Shown here: piece after piece, positions 54,396 through 63,502 of the stretch
How the letters are laid out: every line of letters starts with the position of its first letter
Position numbering within the stretch: position 1 is the stretch's first letter
Origin: Streptomyces luomodiensis
Lineage (GTDB): Bacteria > Actinomycetota > Actinomycetes > Streptomycetales > Streptomycetaceae
Length of the DNA stretch: 64,000 nt
Assembly: GCF_031679605.1 (NCBI RefSeq)
Contig: NZ_CP117522.1
Span: 1,612,001 to 1,676,000 of the forward strand
Reading direction: 5' to 3'
The notes under the pieces: generated by a model
Seen by the model: only the letters and a program-made list of their open reading frames with translations
Told to the model about the DNA's origin: nothing
Databases searched by the model: none
Position numbers and translations under genes: made by a program

Positions 54396-55315
54396 CGACC
54401 GATCTCTTCCCGGCCGGGGCCCAGGACATCAGCCACCGCACCGTCCGCCCCTATCTGGAGGACTGCACCCGCCGCTTCCAGGAGATGTTCGACCGCCATA
54501 TCGTCACCCGGCCCACCAAGGTGGAATTGACCGACGCCGAACTGCGCGAGGTCATTGACGACTGCAACGCGGCGGTGGCTCCTCTCGGAAAATCGGTTTC
54601 CGATGAACGCTGGATCTCCTATGTGGGGGTGGTCCTCTGGTCCCAGAGTCCCCGCCATATCAAGGACATGGAGGCGTTCAAGGCCGTCTGCGTCCTGAAC
54701 TGCGTGACATTCGTCTGGGACGACATGGATCCCGCGCTGCACGACTTCGATCTCTTCCTGCCCCAACTGCGCAAGGTCTGCGAGAAGTACTACGACCCCG
54801 AGGACGCGGAGGTCGCGTACGAGGCGGCCCGCGCCTTCGTCACCAGCGACCATATGTTCCGCGACTCGCCCGTCAAGGCGGCGCTGTGCACCACCTCCCC
54901 GGAGCAGTATTTCCGTTTCCGGGTCACCGACATCGGAGTCGACTTCTGGATGAAGATGTCGTACCCGATCTACCGGCACCCGGAGTTCACCGAACACGCC
55001 AAGACGAGTCTGATCGCGCGGATGACCACCCGCGGACTCACCATCGTCAATGACTTCTACTCCTATGACCGCGAGGTCTCCCTGAACCAGATCACCAATT
55101 GTTTCCGGCTCTGCGATGTGAGCGACGAGGCGGCGTTCGAGGAGTTCTTCCAGGCCCGGCTCGACGACATGATCGAGGACATCGAGTGCATCAAGGCGTT
55201 CGACCCGCTGACGCGCGACGTCTGCCTCGATCTGATCTACGGCAACTTCGTGTGGACCATCGGCAACAAGCGCTACAAGGCGGCCGTCAACGACGTCAAC
55301 TCCCGTATTCAGTAA
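54392..55315 (+). CDS. cotB2: cyclooctat-9-en-7-ol synthase CotB2
   Basis: 307-residue diterpene cyclase, the same length as the characterised CotB2. Key residues fall at the known numbers: DDMD at 110-113, NDFYSYDRE at 220-228, and active-site Phe107, Phe149, Trp186 and Trp288. CotB2 cyclises GGPP to cyclooctat-9-en-7-ol, the 5-8-5 tricyclic core of cyclooctatin. Compared from memory with the S. melanosporofaciens enzyme, differences are scattered and mostly at the N-terminus. Overlaps cotB1 by 4 bp. Confidence 0.95.
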   Translation: MTTDLFPAGAQDISHRTVRPYLEDCTRRFQEMFDRHIVTRPTKVELTDAELREVIDDCNAAVAPLGKSVSDERWISYVGVVLWSQSPRHIKDMEAFKAVCVLNCVTFVWDDMDPALHDFDLFLPQLRKVCEKYYDPEDAEVAYEAARAFVTSDHMFRDSPVKAALCTTSPEQYFRFRVTDIGVDFWMKMSYPIYRHPEFTEHAKTSLIARMTTRGLTIVNDFYSYDREVSLNQITNCFRLCDVSDEAAFEEFFQARLDDMIEDIECIKAFDPLTRDVCLDLIYGNFVWTIGNKRYKAAVNDVNSRIQ

Positions 55316-55328
55316 GGAAAGGGGGACC

Positions 55329-56690
55329 GTGACTTCCGCGAAGAGCTCCGCACCGCCGGAGCGCCCCTGGACCACCGGCACGGCGCCCGGCTCGGTGCCA
55401 CTGCTGGGACACACCCTGGCGCTGTGGCGCCGGCCGCTCCAGTTCCTGGCCTCCCTGCCCGCCCACGGCGATCTGGTGGAGGTCAGGCTGGGGCCCAGCC
55501 GCGCCTATCTGGTCTGCCATCCCGAGCTGGTCCGCCATGTGCTGCTCAATCCCCGGGTGTTCGACAAGGGCGGCGTCTTCGACAAGGCGCGGCAGCTGCT
55601 CGGGAACAGCCTCTCGGTCTCCCGGGGCGAGGACCACCGCTACCAGCGGCGGATGATCCAGCCCGCGTTCCACCCGCCCAGGATCGCCGCCTACACCGCC
55701 GCCGTCGCCGATGACACCCGCACCGCGACCGGCTCCTGGCAGCCGGGGCGGACCCTGGACATCAGCGACACCATGCACGCCCTGCTGATGCGGGTCGCCG
55801 CGCGGACGCTGTTCTCCACCGGGGTCGACGAGGCGACGATCGACGAGGCGCGCCACTGCCTGCGCATCGTCTCGCACGGCATCTACAAGCGCACCATGGC
55901 GCCGTTGGGGATCATGGAGAAGCTCCCCACCCCCGGCAACCGGCGCTATGACCGGGCCAATGCCCGGCTGCGGCAGATCGTGGACCAGATGATCAGCGAC
56001 CGCCGGCGGTCCGGCGCCGACCACGGCGATCTGCTCTCCACGCTGCTGCGCGCCGAACACCCCGAGACCGGGCAGGGGCTGGCCGACGGCGAGGTCCTCG
56101 ACCAGGTGGTCACCTTCCTGGTCGCCGGGAGCGAGACCACCGCCTCGACCCTCGCCTTCGTCTTCCATCTCCTGGGCGCCCACCCGGAGGTGGAGAAGCG
56201 GGTGCACGCCGAGATCGACGAGGTGCTCCAGGGCCGCTCGCCCGCCGCTGAGGACCTGCCGTCGTTGGAGTACACCCGCGCGGTCATCACCGAGTCGCTG
56301 CGGCTGTATCCGCCGTCGTGGATGGCGATGCGGGTCACGGCGGCCGAGACCGAACTCGGTGGCCGGACCGTCCCGGCGGGCACCATGATCCTCTACAGCG
56401 CCCAGGCGCTGCACCACAATCCCGAACTGTTCCCCGATCCCGAGCGGTTCGACCCGGAGCGCTGGCTCCCCGACCGCGCGGGGGAGGTGCCGCGCGGGGC
56501 GCTGCTCCCGTTCGGCGCGGGCAGTCACAAGTGCATCGGGGACGTCCTGGCACTCACCGAGACCGCCCTCATCGTGGCCACGATCGCGAGCCGGTGGCGG
56601 CTTCGCCCGGTGCCCGGGACGGCCTTGCGCCCCGAGCCGAAGGCGACGCTCGAACCCGGCCCGCTGCCCATGGTGTGCGTGCCACGCTGA
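55329..56690 (+). CDS. cotB3: cytochrome P450 CotB3
   Basis: 453-residue P450. I-helix AGSETTAS, K-helix ExxR in ITESLRLYPP and the haem-binding FGAGSHKCIGD with Cys402. In the characterised cluster CotB3 hydroxylates C5 of cyclooctat-9-en-7-ol. GTG 55329 lies 13 bp after cotB2 with AAGGAAAGGGGG in the gap. Ferredoxin partners are not encoded nearby, so redox supply must come from elsewhere. Confidence 0.92.
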   Translation: MTSAKSSAPPERPWTTGTAPGSVPLLGHTLALWRRPLQFLASLPAHGDLVEVRLGPSRAYLVCHPELVRHVLLNPRVFDKGGVFDKARQLLGNSLSVSRGEDHRYQRRMIQPAFHPPRIAAYTAAVADDTRTATGSWQPGRTLDISDTMHALLMRVAARTLFSTGVDEATIDEARHCLRIVSHGIYKRTMAPLGIMEKLPTPGNRRYDRANARLRQIVDQMISDRRRSGADHGDLLSTLLRAEHPETGQGLADGEVLDQVVTFLVAGSETTASTLAFVFHLLGAHPEVEKRVHAEIDEVLQGRSPAAEDLPSLEYTRAVITESLRLYPPSWMAMRVTAAETELGGRTVPAGTMILYSAQALHHNPELFPDPERFDPERWLPDRAGEVPRGALLPFGAGSHKCIGDVLALTETALIVATIASRWRLRPVPGTALRPEPKATLEPGPLPMVCVPR

Positions 56691-56773
56691 CGGCGCGCCA
56701 TCGGGGGTCCGCCCCGGACCGGGCGCGCCCCGGACCTTCCGTACCCGACCTCGCGAGTGAAGGACTCTTCCGC

Positions 56774-58135
56774 ATGAGGACCGCGCAGCAACCGGCGACG
56801 CGCCACTGGCGGCACGCCCTCGCCCCCGGCGGGCTTCCGCTGGCCGGCCACGCCCTGCTCATGGGCCGCAAACCGCTTCAGTTCCTGGCCTCCCTGCCCG
56901 CCCACGGCGATCTGGTCGAACTCCGGCTGGGACCCCGGCCCGCGTATCTGCCCTGTCATCCGGAGCTGGTCCAGCAGGTGCTGGTGAACGCGCGGGTCTA
57001 CGACACCGGCGGGCCGGTGAAGGAGAAGGCCAAGCCGATCCTGGGCAACGGCCTGATCACCTCCGACTGGGCGGACCACCGCAGGCAGCGCCGACTGGTG
57101 CAGCCCGCCTTCCAGGCCGCCCGGATCGCCCGGTACGCGGAGGTGATGGAGCGCGAGTGCGCGGCCGAGTCGACGGCGTGGACGGCGGGCCGGCCCGTCG
57201 ACGTCAGCCATGAGATGCTCGCGCTCACCGCGCGGGTGACGGCGGGTGCGCTGTTCTCCACCGATATGGCGCCGCATGCCGTGGCCGAGATCCAGCACTG
57301 TCTGCCGGTCGTCGTGGAGGGCGCCTACCGGCAGGCGGTCGATCCCACCGGCCTGCTGGCCAGGCTTCCGATCGCGGCGAACCGGCGCTTCGACGACGCG
57401 CTCGGCCGGCTCAACCGGCTCATCGACCGCATGATCGACGACTACCGGGCGGCGGACCGCGGCGACCGCGGCGATGTGCTGTCGGCGCTCTTCGCCGCCC
57501 AGGACGACGAGACCGGCGGCACCCTGTCCGACCAGGAGATCCACGACCAGGTGATGACCCTGCTGCTGGCCGGGATCGAGACCACCGCCTCGGCGCTGAC
57601 CTGGACCTGGTTCCTGCTCGGCCGCAATCCGCGGGCCGAGGCCGCGCTGCACGCCGAGGTCGACGAGGTGCTGGGCGGGCGGGCCCCGGTCTACGCCGAT
57701 GTCCCCCGGCTCGCGTACACCCAGCGGGTGTTCAGCGAGGCGCTGCGGCTCTTCCCGCCCGCGTGGCTCTTCACCCGGACCACCACCGAGGCCACCGAAC
57801 TCGGCGGGCGGCGGCTGCCCCCGGCGTCGGACGTGCTGATCAGCCCGTATGTGCTGCACCGCGATCCGGCCCTGTTCCCCGACCCGGAGTCCTTCGACCC
57901 CGACCGCTGGCTCCCGGAGCGGGCCAAGGACGTGGCACGCGGCGCGTATCTGCCCTTCGGCGGCGGCAGCCGCAAGTGCATCGGCGATGTCTTCGGCATG
58001 ACGGAGGCGACGCTGGCCCTGGCCGCGATCGCGGGCCGCTGGCGGATGCGCCCGATTCCGGGGACGAAGATCCGGCCGAGGCCGCAGATGAGCCTCACCG
58101 CCGGTCCGCTGCGCATGCTTCCGCGGCCGCGCTGA
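56774..58135 (+). CDS. cotB4: cytochrome P450 CotB4
   Basis: 453-residue P450, clearly a paralogue of CotB3 (both share PLQFLASLPAHGDLVE and the Cys at 402, here FGGGSRKCIGD). I-helix LAGIETTAS and ExxR in FSEALRLFPP. In the known pathway CotB4 hydroxylates C18, giving cyclooctatin. It starts 83 bp after cotB3 with AAGGA upstream, and is the last gene of the cluster; a terminator hairpin follows. Confidence 0.92.
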   Translation: MRTAQQPATRHWRHALAPGGLPLAGHALLMGRKPLQFLASLPAHGDLVELRLGPRPAYLPCHPELVQQVLVNARVYDTGGPVKEKAKPILGNGLITSDWADHRRQRRLVQPAFQAARIARYAEVMERECAAESTAWTAGRPVDVSHEMLALTARVTAGALFSTDMAPHAVAEIQHCLPVVVEGAYRQAVDPTGLLARLPIAANRRFDDALGRLNRLIDRMIDDYRAADRGDRGDVLSALFAAQDDETGGTLSDQEIHDQVMTLLLAGIETTASALTWTWFLLGRNPRAEAALHAEVDEVLGGRAPVYADVPRLAYTQRVFSEALRLFPPAWLFTRTTTEATELGGRRLPPASDVLISPYVLHRDPALFPDPESFDPDRWLPERAKDVARGAYLPFGGGSRKCIGDVFGMTEATLALAAIAGRWRMRPIPGTKIRPRPQMSLTAGPLRMLPRPR

Positions 58136-58147
58136 ACGCGCTGCCCC

Positions 58148-58179
58148 ACGGACCGCGGTGGCCGTCCGCCGCGGTCCGT
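58148..58179. terminator. bidirectional terminator between cotB4 and a convergent P450 gene
   Basis: Perfect 11-bp stem ACGGACCGCGG/CCGCGGTCCGT with a 10-nt loop in the 53-bp gap between convergent genes. Confidence 0.75.
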
Positions 58180-58188
58180 CGACACCCC

Positions 58189-59403
58189 TCAGGCGCCGGC
58201 GGCGCGGGCACCGGCGCCGGGAGTGGGGGTGGACCGCACCGGCAGCCGGCGCGGCCCGCGCAGCATCAGGCCGGGCCGCCAGGCGAGGTCGGCCGGATCG
58301 GCGTCCAGGGCGAGGCCGGGGCAGCGCTCCAGCAGGGTCCGGACGGCGATGGCCCCTTCGAGCCGGGCCAGCGGGGCGCCCAGGCAGTGGTGGACACCGT
58401 GCCCGAAGGCGAGGTGGCCGCGCGGCGAGCGCCGGATGTCGAAGCGGTCCGGGTCGGCGAACCGGCGGGGGTCCCGCGACCCGGAGGCCAGGACCACCGC
58501 GACGGACTCCCCGGCCGGAATGGCGGTGCCGGCGATCTCCACCGGCTTCCTGGTGAAGCGGAACGCGGCGCTCTCCACCGGGCCGTCATAGCGCAGCATC
58601 TCCTCGATCGCGCCCTCCAGCAGCGACCAGTCGGCGCGCAGCGCGGCCAGTTGCCCGGGGTGGCGGAGCAGCGCGAGGGTGCCGCTGGAGATCAGGCTGG
58701 CGGAGGTCTCGTAGCCGGCCACCAGCAGGACGAACGCCATGCCGAGCATCTCCTCGGCGCACAGCGCGTCACCGCCCGCGTCCATGGTGCGGACCAGGGA
58801 GCTGAGCAGATCGTCTCCGGGGGCGCGGCGCCTGGACGCGATGAGTTCCGCGAAGTAGCCGGTCAGGTCCTGGACGGCGGCACCGGCGGCCTCCGGCCGG
58901 GTCGGGTCGGAGCTGTCCAGGTACCAGCCGTGGAACGCCTTGCGATCCGCCTCCGGCACGCCCAGCAGCTCGCAGATGACGGCCAGCGGCAGCGGCAGCG
59001 CGTAGTCCTCGACGAGGTCGGCCCGGCCCGACGGGGTCATCACGTCCAGGAGTCCGTCCGCGATCCGCTGCACGCGGGGGCGCAGGGCCTCGATCCGGCC
59101 CGGGGTGAACGCGCGGGCCACCAGCCCCCGCAGCCGGGTGTGGTGCGGCGGGTCGGTCTGCACCATGTTCCGCCCGATGGCGTTGCCGCCGTCGTCCCGC
59201 CAGGTGGCCGAGTGACGGATGTCATTGCTCAGCCGGGGGTCGGTCAGCGCGGCGCGGGCCTCCTCGTGGCCGACGACGAGCCAGAACTCACCGGAGGTGT
59301 CGGTGCGCACCCGGTGGACCGGGCCCCGTTCCCGCAGCCGCGCGTAGACCGGATACGGATCGGCGATGAAATCCGCGCCGAGCGCGGACAGATCCTGGGG
59401 CAT
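58189..59403 (-). CDS. cytochrome P450 (CYP107-like)
   Basis: 404-residue soluble P450 of the actinobacterial secondary-metabolism type. I-helix VAGYETSASL (Tyr where Gly-His is usual), K-helix IEEMLRYDGP and haem motif FGHGVHHCLGAP with Cys340. It is unlike CotB3/CotB4 and is not part of the known cyclooctatin pathway. It is divergent from a TetR-type regulator with a clear dyad operator in between, so it is probably induced by a ligand. Substrate unknown. Confidence 0.92.
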   Translation of the reverse strand: MPQDLSALGADFIADPYPVYARLRERGPVHRVRTDTSGEFWLVVGHEEARAALTDPRLSNDIRHSATWRDDGGNAIGRNMVQTDPPHHTRLRGLVARAFTPGRIEALRPRVQRIADGLLDVMTPSGRADLVEDYALPLPLAVICELLGVPEADRKAFHGWYLDSSDPTRPEAAGAAVQDLTGYFAELIASRRRAPGDDLLSSLVRTMDAGGDALCAEEMLGMAFVLLVAGYETSASLISSGTLALLRHPGQLAALRADWSLLEGAIEEMLRYDGPVESAAFRFTRKPVEIAGTAIPAGESVAVVLASGSRDPRRFADPDRFDIRRSPRGHLAFGHGVHHCLGAPLARLEGAIAVRTLLERCPGLALDADPADLAWRPGLMLRGPRRLPVRSTPTPGAGARAAGA

Positions 59404-59439
59404 GGCGATCCCGTCAGTCGGTTGGTGGCTTCCCCCGAA

Positions 59440-59480
59440 ACCAGAACCGGGGACCAGAACCGGGGACCGTTCCCCGTTCT
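59440..59480. repeat. direct and inverted repeats upstream of the P450 gene
   Basis: Two head-to-tail copies of ACCAGAACCGGGG followed by an inverted CCCCGTTCT, in the leader of the P450 gene. May form a hairpin in the transcript or bind a regulator. Confidence 0.45.
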
Positions 59481-59497
59481 CTCGATGATCTTAGCAC

Positions 59498-59523
59498 CTA
59501 ACCGGAGAGATTCCCCCGGTTAG
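59498..59523. promoter_or_regulatory. TetR-type operator between P450 and regulator genes
   Basis: CTAACCGG-N10-CCGGTTAG, a perfect 8-bp dyad with partial outer symmetry, 95 bp before the P450 start and 18 bp before the regulator ATG. Expected to bind the adjacent TetR-family protein. Confidence 0.7.
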
Positions 59524-59540
59524 TGTTAGGGTTGCGGGCC

Positions 59541-60221
59541 ATGGGCAGCCGTGTGGAGAAAGAGACACCGTTGCGCCGAGACGCACGGCGCAACCGCGAG
59601 ATGCTGATAGCAGCCGCCCGGGAGATCTACACGGATCAGGGTGTGGACGCCCCGCTCGACGACATCGCCCGTCGGGCCGGGGTCGGCAGCGCCACCCTCT
59701 ACCGGCGGTTCGCCGGCCGGGCGGAACTCATCGAGGCGGTATTCGGCGACTCCCTGCGGGACATCCTGCGGGCCGCCGAGGAGGCCCGCTCGGCGCCCGA
59801 CGCCTGGGCCGGTCTGACGGCCTATCTGGAGCGCATCTTCGGGCTGCTCGCCGCCGACCGGGGCACCAACGACCTGATGACCACCGGCATCCAGGGCGTC
59901 CCCTCGCTGGACGCGCTCCGCAAGGAGAACCACAAGACGCTGGACGTCCTGCTGCGCCGTGCCCAGCGGCAGGGCGCGGCCCGGGACGACGCCACCGCGG
60001 AGGACCTGCTGTTCCTGCTGGCCGCGCTCGGCCGCGCGGTCCCCGGCTCGACCGCCGCCGCTCCGCTGGCCTGGCGCCGCTATCTGGCCCTGCTGCTCGA
60101 CGGGCTCCGCCCCGAGGGCGCCCACGCGCTCCCCGCCCCCTCGCTCACCCCGGACCAGCTCGGCGCCGCCATGCTCCAGCTCGGCAAGGCACGGCGGCCG
60201 CGCGCGGGGCGCGCGGACTAG
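59541..60221 (+). CDS. TetR-family transcriptional regulator
   Basis: 226-residue repressor. The N-terminal HTH is DDIARRAGVGSATLYRRFAG (about residues 44-63), followed by a helical ligand domain typical of actinobacterial TetR proteins. ATG 59541 is preferred; a GTG at 59523 would start within the operator dyad. Divergent from the P450 gene, which it probably represses. Confidence 0.92.
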   Translation: MGSRVEKETPLRRDARRNREMLIAAAREIYTDQGVDAPLDDIARRAGVGSATLYRRFAGRAELIEAVFGDSLRDILRAAEEARSAPDAWAGLTAYLERIFGLLAADRGTNDLMTTGIQGVPSLDALRKENHKTLDVLLRRAQRQGAARDDATAEDLLFLLAALGRAVPGSTAAAPLAWRRYLALLLDGLRPEGAHALPAPSLTPDQLGAAMLQLGKARRPRAGRAD

Positions 60222-60225
60222 CCGG

Positions 60226-60828
60226 TCAGCGGGGTGGCCGGGCGGCCCGGCGGGCCGCGCGCGCCGTGGGGAGGTAGCGCAGCCGCTCGGGCAGCAGCGG
60301 GACGAGGACGCGGACGCGGACCACGGCGCCGAACCGGCGCAGCCGCCGCTCGTCCCGGCGGGTCCAGGTCAGCCCGAGGCGTTCCCGGACGACGGGCGGG
60401 AGCAGGCCGGTGGTGACGAACACGTGCAGCCGCGCCAGCGGCCGGCACAGCGCGGGCCACAGGGTGCGCAGCGGCGCGCGGGAGCCGGGGGCGGCGGGAG
60501 CCGGGGGGCGCGGATCGAGCAGTTCCCGTGCCACGGCCGTCAGCTCCAGCTCCTCGCGGACCATCGCCTCGAAGTACGGCCAGTACTCCTCGGGCGTCGC
60601 GGGCATGTCACGCCGCTTGATGCCGAGGATGTCGCCGAGCCGCAGCAGCTCGTCGTAGAGGCGGCGTTCCTGGCGTTCGTCGAGCGGGCGGGCCAGATAG
60701 CGCGCGGCCCGCAGGAAGGCGGGGCAGGCGGTGGCGTGCACCCAGGCGTAGTAGGCGGGGGTCAGCGCGTGGTAGGAGCGGAGGTCGCCGAGCGCCACGT
60801 CCTGCTCAGCCTGGGCACGGTGGGGCAT
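60226..60828 (-). pseudogene. MpaB/DUF2236 protein lacking its N-terminal domain
   Basis: 200-residue ORF matching only the C-terminal two-thirds of the DUF2236 family: VALGDLRSYHALTPAYYAWV, RPLDERQERRLYDELLRLGD and MPATPEEYWPYFEAMV. The N-terminal block with the conserved His motif, present in the intact relative at 45777-46769 (LQALHPLAVRG), is missing, and only 97 bp separate it from the next gene upstream. Probably a decayed gene. The last part is Arg/Ala-rich. Confidence 0.6.
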
Positions 60829-60925
60829 CCTGGAGCGGTGACCGGCCAGAGCGCGGCTCAGCCGCGCACCCCACGGACCGCAAACGGCTCCCGGACCGGC
60901 GGACCGGGCCGCTGACGGTGTACGT

Positions 60926-62092
60926 TCACACGTCGAGTCCTCCTCGCTTGACCAGCTGGTTCGCGATCACGTTCCGCTGGATCTCGTTGGTGCCCTCGCC
61001 GACGATCATCAGCGGGGCGTCCCGGAAGTAACGCTCCACGTCGAACTCGGTCGAGTAGCCGTATCCTCCGTGGATGCGGACCGCGTTGAGCGCGATCTGC
61101 ATGGCCGTCTCGGAGGCGAACAGTTTGGCCATGCCCGCTTCCATGTCCACGCGCCGGCCGGCATCGGCCTCACGGGCGGCATAGAGGGTGAGCTGACGGG
61201 CTGCCGTGAGGGAGGTGGCCATGTCGGCGAGGTAGTTGCCGATGGACTGGTGCTTCCAGATGGGCTTGCCGAACGACTCACGGTCCTGTGCGTAGGCGAG
61301 CGCGTCCTCCAGGGCGGCGCGGCCGACGCCGAGTGCGCGGGCCGCCACCTGGAGACGCCCGGTCTCCAGACCCTTCATCATCTGGGCGAAGCCCTTGCCC
61401 TCGACACCGCCGAGCACCGCGTCCTCGGGAGCGTGGTAGTCCTCGAAGGACAGCTCGCAGCTCTCCACGCCCTTGTAGCCGAGCTTGGGCAGGTCCCGGG
61501 AGACCGTGAGTCCCGGCCCGTGCTCGACGAGCAGGATGGAGATGCCCTTGTGTGCGGGGGATGCCTCGGGATCGGTCTTGCACAGCAGGGCGATCAGCTG
61601 TGAGCGGCGGGAGTTGGTGATCCAGGTCTTGGTCCCGTTGACCACGTAGCCGTCGTCGTCCTTACGGGCGATGGTGCGCATGGCCTGGAGGTCGGAGCCG
61701 CCGCCCGGCTCGGTGAGGGCCATGGTGGCCCGTATCTCACCGGTGGCCATCCTCGGCAGGTACCGCTGTTTCTGCTCTTCCGTGCCGAAGTGCAGCAGCA
61801 GCTTGGCGACGACGGTGTGCCCGCCCATGGCACCGGCCAGGCTCATCCAGCCCCGTGCCAGCTCCTCGGTGATCAGGACGTAGCAGGGGGTGGACACCGG
61901 AGCGCCGCCGTACTCCTCCGGGACGGCGAGGCCGAAGATGCCGAGGGCCTTCATCCGCTCGATGAGCGCCTCGGGATAGGTGTTGGTGTGGTCGAGTTCC
62001 CGCGCGACGGACTTGATGTCCTTGTCGACGAAGTCGTGCACCGTCCGGACGATGAACTGCTCGTCCTCGGACAGGATGTCGAGGGTGCTCAT
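60926..62092 (-). CDS. acyl-CoA dehydrogenase
   Basis: 388-residue FAD-dependent dehydrogenase. MALTEPGGGSDLQAMRT and NGTKTWITNSRRSQLIAL are substrate/FAD segments, and the catalytic Glu is present in VGEGTNEIQRNVIA. ATG 62092 has AAGGAG about 9 nt upstream. It is divergent from a LysR-type regulator and close to a FAS1-type dehydratase gene, so it probably oxidises a short or branched acyl-CoA in a dedicated pathway. Confidence 0.93.
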   Translation of the reverse strand: MSTLDILSEDEQFIVRTVHDFVDKDIKSVARELDHTNTYPEALIERMKALGIFGLAVPEEYGGAPVSTPCYVLITEELARGWMSLAGAMGGHTVVAKLLLHFGTEEQKQRYLPRMATGEIRATMALTEPGGGSDLQAMRTIARKDDDGYVVNGTKTWITNSRRSQLIALLCKTDPEASPAHKGISILLVEHGPGLTVSRDLPKLGYKGVESCELSFEDYHAPEDAVLGGVEGKGFAQMMKGLETGRLQVAARALGVGRAALEDALAYAQDRESFGKPIWKHQSIGNYLADMATSLTAARQLTLYAAREADAGRRVDMEAGMAKLFASETAMQIALNAVRIHGGYGYSTEFDVERYFRDAPLMIVGEGTNEIQRNVIANQLVKRGGLDV

Positions 62093-62228
62093 GGGAAGAG
62101 GTCTCCTTGCCGCGGTCTGGGGAGTGGCTTCGAGGGGGTCAGACGGCCATGCGTTGACCTCCGGAGGTATGGGTGGCCCGGACTCGAGTAACATCATCGG
62201 CACTCATGAGCGGCTATGTGAAATAGCG

Positions 62229-62241
62229 ATCCATGATGGAT
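62229..62241. promoter_or_regulatory. dyad in the LysR/acyl-CoA dehydrogenase divergent promoter
   Basis: ATCCAT-G-ATGGAT, a perfect 13-bp dyad 40 bp upstream of the LysR start at 62281. Candidate LysR-type binding site. Confidence 0.45.
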
Positions 62242-62280
62242 CCATACGGGCCGCGGATGGCCGGGAAGGAGGCACCCCTG

Positions 62281-63234
62281 ATGGACGTCAAACAGCTGAA
62301 GGCGCTCGTCACGGTCGCCGAGGTGGGCAGCGTGACCCGCGCCGCGGAGCTGCTGCACCTGGTGCAGCCCGCCGTCACCCGGCAGATCCGCACACTGGAG
62401 GAGGAACTCGGCGTCTCCCTCTTCCAGCGCACACGACAGGGCATGCGGCCCACCGAGGCGGGCGAGATCCTGGTGGACCGGGCGCGCCGGGCCCTGAACG
62501 AGCTGGAGCGGGCGCGCGCCGAGGTACAGCCCCGCCCCGGAGAGGTGACCGGCATCGTCACCCTCGGCCTGCTGGAGAGCACCAGCGACCTGCTGGCCGA
62601 GCCGCTGGTGTCGGCCGTCGGCGTCGCCCACCCGGGTGTGGAGCTGCGTCTGCTGACCGCTTATTCCGGCCATCTCCAGCAGTGGCTGGACGACGGCGAC
62701 CTGGACCTGTCCCTGCTGTACAACCTGGACAGCTCTCCGTCCCTCAACGCCCGCCCCCTGGTCCGTGAGCGCCTGTGGGCGGTGGCCCCCACCGCGGCCG
62801 GGCTGCGCGCGGATCGCCCGGTGCCGTTCGCGGAGGTCGCGGCGCGCCCCCTCGTGATGCCGGCCTCCGGCCACGCCCTGCGCACACTGATCGATGGCGC
62901 GGCGGCCCGTTCGGGGGTCGCCATGGACATCACCGTGCAGACCAACTCCCTGCGCGTGCAGAAACAGCTCGTCCTGGCCGGACACGGCTGGACCATCCTG
63001 CCCGGCGTCGGCATCGCCGACGACGTCGCGAACGGCGCGCTCAGCGCCGCTCCCCTGTCCGAGCCCGACGTATGGCGGTCGATCGTCCTGGGGACCCCGC
63101 GGTACGGACGCGTCCCACCGGCCGTCGAGATCGTCGCGCGGGAACTGACCCGCCTGATCGACTCGGCCGCGTCACACGGGCGGTGGCCCTCCGCCCGGTT
63201 GCACACGCCGGACGGACCGGGCGCGGACGCGTGA
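62281..63234 (+). CDS. LysR-type transcriptional regulator
   Basis: 317-residue LTTR. The N-terminal winged HTH is VGSVTRAAELLHLVQPAVTR and IRTLEEELGVSLFQRTRQG; a periplasmic-binding-like effector domain follows from about residue 90. ATG 62281 has AAGGAGG 8 nt upstream; an ORF start at 62233 would extend through the dyad. It likely controls the divergent dehydrogenase gene and perhaps the downstream dehydratase. Confidence 0.92.
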   Translation: MDVKQLKALVTVAEVGSVTRAAELLHLVQPAVTRQIRTLEEELGVSLFQRTRQGMRPTEAGEILVDRARRALNELERARAEVQPRPGEVTGIVTLGLLESTSDLLAEPLVSAVGVAHPGVELRLLTAYSGHLQQWLDDGDLDLSLLYNLDSSPSLNARPLVRERLWAVAPTAAGLRADRPVPFAEVAARPLVMPASGHALRTLIDGAAARSGVAMDITVQTNSLRVQKQLVLAGHGWTILPGVGIADDVANGALSAAPLSEPDVWRSIVLGTPRYGRVPPAVEIVARELTRLIDSAASHGRWPSARLHTPDGPGADA

Positions 63235-63502
63235 CGCCGATGCCGCCGCGCGCCGATGATCGAACCGACGCTTCCGCCCGTACCGATGACGGGATCCCGG
63301 TGGCGTACCAGGCCCACGACGCGGCTCGCCACCGGCGCGGCGGAGCGCGCCGCACCGTCCGGCCCGGAACCGTCGCGCGCCTCCCATCTGGACGCCGCCC
63401 AGACGCCCGCCGCCGCCCACAACCGTCGAAGACCGCATCGATCGCATCGAAAACCGCATCGAAGACCGCACCCCTCACCTGAAGCGCGAGGTCACACCTA
63501 CC
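63235..63502. other. intergenic region with short direct repeats
   Basis: 268 bp without a convincing gene. Near 63425-63466 it holds imperfect 10-11-bp repeats based on ACCGCATCGA (for example GACCGCATCGATCGCATCGA). Small ORFs here lack ribosome-binding sites and known domains. Confidence 0.5.
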
